Assembly (NCBI RefSeq): GCF_003730275.1
Contig: NZ_QTTA01000005.1
Span: forward strand, 1-64,000
Length of the DNA: 64,000 nucleotides
From: Brevundimonas halotolerans
GTDB taxonomy: Bacteria > Pseudomonadota > Alphaproteobacteria > Caulobacterales > Caulobacteraceae
Direction: 5' to 3'
The number at the start of each line of letters is the position of its first letter. The first letter of the stretch is position 1. The notes beneath the pieces are model-generated. The model saw only the letters and a program-made list of their open reading frames with translations, had not been told where the DNA came from and made no database searches. A program made the translations under genes and the position numbers. Shown piece by piece: positions 61,717 through 64,000 of the stretch.

Positions 61717-62124
61717 ATGACCCCGGTGATGGTGGGTGTGCTTATGCTGTTTCTTCTCAACGACGTTGTCTTCGATCTGGACGAGGCCTCACCGGTCACG
61801 CCCGCCGACGCGCGCCGGTTCGAGAAGCTGGGCTTTGACTATCTGCTCGAACTGGGTTGCGAACTGTTTGCCGAAGACCCGCTCCTGCATCGCAACGACC
61901 CGGCCCGCGCCCGGCGTCTGGCCTGGCTGATCCACGACCGGGGTCCGGACATCACCGCCGCCCTGTTCGCCGCCCCCGCAGCCGGATGTGATCCGGCGCT
62001 GGTCGAGCCGCAGTTCTGCGCCCTTCCGGACGAGGTCCTGGGTCAACTTCATGACCGTGCCCGTCGCGGGAAGCCCGATGCCGTAGCCGTTGATCGCGCT
62101 GTCTGGGGTCGCCTCGCCGCCTGA
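61717..62124 (+). CDS. Hypothetical protein, helical
   Basis: 135 residues from ATG 61717; a shorter start at ATG 61744 (MLFLLNDVVFDLDEASPVTP) is possible and would fit the soluble body better. LGFDYLLELGCELFAEDPLL and RRLAWLIHDRGPDITAALFA suggest an all-helical soluble protein. Function unknown. It is upstream of the secreted metallopeptidase-like gene. Confidence 0.65.
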   Translation: MTPVMVGVLMLFLLNDVVFDLDEASPVTPADARRFEKLGFDYLLELGCELFAEDPLLHRNDPARARRLAWLIHDRGPDITAALFAAPAAGCDPALVEPQFCALPDEVLGQLHDRARRGKPDAVAVDRAVWGRLAA

Positions 62125-62201
62125 GGTTGCAAACGCCCAAGCTTGCCTGCCCCCCGCTTTCCCCGCTAGCCTGACGGTTCTGTTCGGGGGAGCACCAGAT
62201 C

Positions 62202-63719
62202 ATGGGCATTATCACACGTCTGGGCCTTGCCCTCTGCGCCGCGCTGCTGCTGGCTGTTACTGCGGCTGCGACGCCGGCCCGCGCCGCCTGGCTGAAGGCC
62301 GAAACGCCGAACTTCATCATCTATTCCGAAGGGGGCGAGCGCCCCTTGCGCGAATACGCCACCAAGCTTGAGGTCTACGACCGCTTCCTGCGCATGCGGT
62401 TCGGGGTTCCGCTGGACAGGCCCGTGGGCCGCAAACTGCCCATCTACCTGGTGCGCCGCCAGCGTGACCTTGAGCAGGTGCGGCCCGGTCTGGGTAACAC
62501 CGTCGCCGGCTTCTACTACCCGGGCGAAGAAGACATCTTTGCCGTAGCGGTGACCGGGGACGGCGATTTCACCCTGCTGCACGAATATGCACACCACTTC
62601 TTCTTCCAGCATTTCTCGACATATTACCCCGGCTGGCTGGTCGAAGGCCTCGCCGAATATGTGATGACGGCCCGTATCTGGCCCGACCGCATCCAGGTCG
62701 GCGCCCATAACGAGAACCGCGCGTCCTGGTTGATGAACTCGTCCTGGCTGCCGCTGGAAGAACTGCTGACCAATCGCTTCGGCGAGATCGAACATGAGCC
62801 GCACCGGCTGACCTATTATCCCGTCGCCTGGCTGCTGACCCACTGGTTCATGAGTTCGCCCGAGCGGGTGGTCCAGCTTGAGGCCTACCTCGGGCTGATC
62901 CGTCAGGGCGTGGATCCGGTCACCGCCATGCAGCAGGCCACGGGCCTGTCGTTGGCCCAACTCCGCAATGTGCTGCGCGATCACATGTACGGCCGGATCG
63001 AGTTGAATACCTATGACATCGATCTGGACATCCAGGTCGAGATCAGCCGCCTGCCGCCCTCGGCCGACGACCTGCTGCTGCTGGGCCAGCGACTGAAGAT
63101 GCCGATGTCCGAAGAGGACCGCGCCATGGCGCTTGAGGAGTCCCGCCGCATGGCCGCCCGTCACCCCGACGATCCGCTGGCCTTGCTGGTGCTGGGTCAT
63201 GCCGAGCTGCACATGGGCGACCGGGCTGCAGGCGAGGCCGCCTTCACTCGCCTTCTGGAACAGCAGCCCGAAAACATCGAAGCCCTGCAGTTCATGGCCA
63301 TGGCCCGCATCGAGGATGCCGCCGACCTGCCGGACGAGCGCACCGACCTCATGAACCGGGCGCGCGGTTATCTGGTCACGGCCTATGGCGCCGATCCCGG
63401 CAACTATCTGACCCTGCTGCTGATCGCACGCTCGCGCGACGGCGCGCCGGGCTATCCGAACGACAACGATCTGGCGACGTGGGAGATGGCCTTCATCGCC
63501 GCGCCGCAACTGTCGGGCATCCGTCTGGGCGCGGGTCACGCCTTCCTGGCCGCCGGGGACAAGGCGACCGCCATCGCCTTGCTGGAGCCGCTCGCCAATG
63601 CCCCGCACGGGGGCGAGGGCGCCGAATCCGCGCAAAAGCTGATCGATCAGGCCAACGGTGTCGTCCGCGAGGATAGCGCCGAGGCCGAGCCGGAGGCCGA
63701 AACCGCAGCGGCGGACTGA
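62202..63719 (+). CDS. Secreted HExxH metallopeptidase-like protein with TPR region
   Basis: 505 residues. Signal peptide about 1-28. The N-terminal peptidase-like domain carries the zinc motif DFTLLHEYAHHFFFQHFST (HEYAH near residue 130) and a third Glu in WLVEGLAEYVMTARIWPDR, resembling DUF1570/gluzincin-like families. From about 300 onward it is helical with TPR-like repeats (ALLVLGHAELHMGDRAAGEA, ALQFMAMARIEDAADLPDE). It is probably periplasmic. The acidic tail (EAEPEAETAAAD) is unusual. The substrate is unknown. Confidence 0.78.
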   Translation: MGIITRLGLALCAALLLAVTAAATPARAAWLKAETPNFIIYSEGGERPLREYATKLEVYDRFLRMRFGVPLDRPVGRKLPIYLVRRQRDLEQVRPGLGNTVAGFYYPGEEDIFAVAVTGDGDFTLLHEYAHHFFFQHFSTYYPGWLVEGLAEYVMTARIWPDRIQVGAHNENRASWLMNSSWLPLEELLTNRFGEIEHEPHRLTYYPVAWLLTHWFMSSPERVVQLEAYLGLIRQGVDPVTAMQQATGLSLAQLRNVLRDHMYGRIELNTYDIDLDIQVEISRLPPSADDLLLLGQRLKMPMSEEDRAMALEESRRMAARHPDDPLALLVLGHAELHMGDRAAGEAAFTRLLEQQPENIEALQFMAMARIEDAADLPDERTDLMNRARGYLVTAYGADPGNYLTLLLIARSRDGAPGYPNDNDLATWEMAFIAAPQLSGIRLGAGHAFLAAGDKATAIALLEPLANAPHGGEGAESAQKLIDQANGVVREDSAEAEPEAETAAAD

Positions 63720-63776
63720 CCCCCTTCCCGGTTCATGGCGTGACTTCACGGGCCGGACAGGCTAACCCCCCGCGCC

Positions 63777-64000
63777 ATGTCGCAAGCCTCTCTCGCCCAG
63801 GAAGCGTCCCGTCGCCGGACCTTCGCCATCATCGCCCACCCCGATGCGGGCAAGACCACCCTGACCGAGCACATCCTGCTGGCGGGCGGCGCCATTCGCG
63901 CGGCCGGTGCCGTGCGGGCGCGCGGCGAAAACCGCCGTACCCGATCTGACTGGATGAAGATCGAGAAGGAGCGCGGCATCTCCGTCTCGGCCTCGGTCAT
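63777..64000 (+). CDS. prfC: Peptide chain release factor 3, N-terminal part
   Basis: The first 74 residues are in the window. P-loop [20 protein letters not shown], the switch/linker [20 protein letters not shown] and the release-factor-3 pattern [13 protein letters not shown] set RF3 apart from EF-G. This GTPase recycles RF1/RF2. The rest is beyond the right edge, so it is cut by the window, not truncated. Confidence 0.92.
   Translation, partial: MSQASLAQEASRRRTFAIIAHPDAGKTTLTEHILLAGGAIRAAGAVRARGENRRTRSDWMKIEKERGISVSASV

Overview
The window is high-GC DNA from an alphaproteobacterium, most likely a Caulobacterales member close to Brevundimonas or Caulobacter. The support for this is a CtrA cell-cycle regulator with its usual alanine tail, GANTC (CcrM) sites clustered upstream of ctrA, a CtrA box before fliI, a full Rhodobacter-capsulatus-type gene transfer agent (GTA) cluster, MucR, two DUF2336 proteins and the zapA-6S RNA-fau gene order. 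The genus is inferred from gene content only.

Layout. 1-0.3 kb: the edge of an IS5-family element. 0.3-2.6 kb (minus): ymdB-like phosphoesterase, fau, 6S RNA, zapA and a small coiled-coil gene. 2.7-5.9 kb (plus): tkt and purT. 5.9-9.0 kb: a secreted EF-hand protein, then a two-component pair. 9.1-15.4 kb (plus): the lower glycolysis / Calvin-type block gap, a small membrane gene, pgk, a membrane protein plus lipoprotein pair, and fba. 15.4-22.9 kb: DUF2799 lipoprotein, RluA pseudouridine synthase, GNAT protein, rpoH, a degenerate receiver protein, purA, serC and a CbpA-like co-chaperone.

22.9-37.3 kb (minus): a GTA structural cluster in the order gp1, terminase, portal, small protein, prohead protease, capsid, connectors, tail genes, tape measure, gp12-gp15. 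It is interrupted between protease and capsid by a convergent pair of non-GTA genes, and it carries several dispersed repeats. One REP-like element lies in frame in the capsid gene, one accompanies a duplicated gp12 start, and three inverted CGAGTGR heptamer arrays sit at gene junctions.

37.4-50.3 kb: hybrid sensor kinase, UPF0260 protein, ABC-F ATPase, a 640-base gene-free stretch, a substrate-binding lipoprotein, a proline-rich secreted protein, two DUF2336 proteins flanking mucR, DUF4287 protein, vapBC and cysK. 50.5-58 kb: fliI-fliJ, a GH10 xylanase, a GH3 beta-glucosidase, ctrA, and divergent from ctrA a two-gene operon that I identify as gafY-gafZ, the activators of GTA expression. 58-64 kb: sufE, a membrane histidine kinase, three small or uncharacterised genes, a secreted HExxH/TPR protein, and the start of prfC.

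The most connected story is that one window holds the GTA particle genes, their probable dedicated activators (gafYZ), and the cell-cycle master regulator CtrA divergent from those activators. The shared ctrA-gafY intergenic region carries TTAA half-sites and four GANTC sites, so GTA production and the cell cycle may be wired together here. This link is inference from synteny and motifs.
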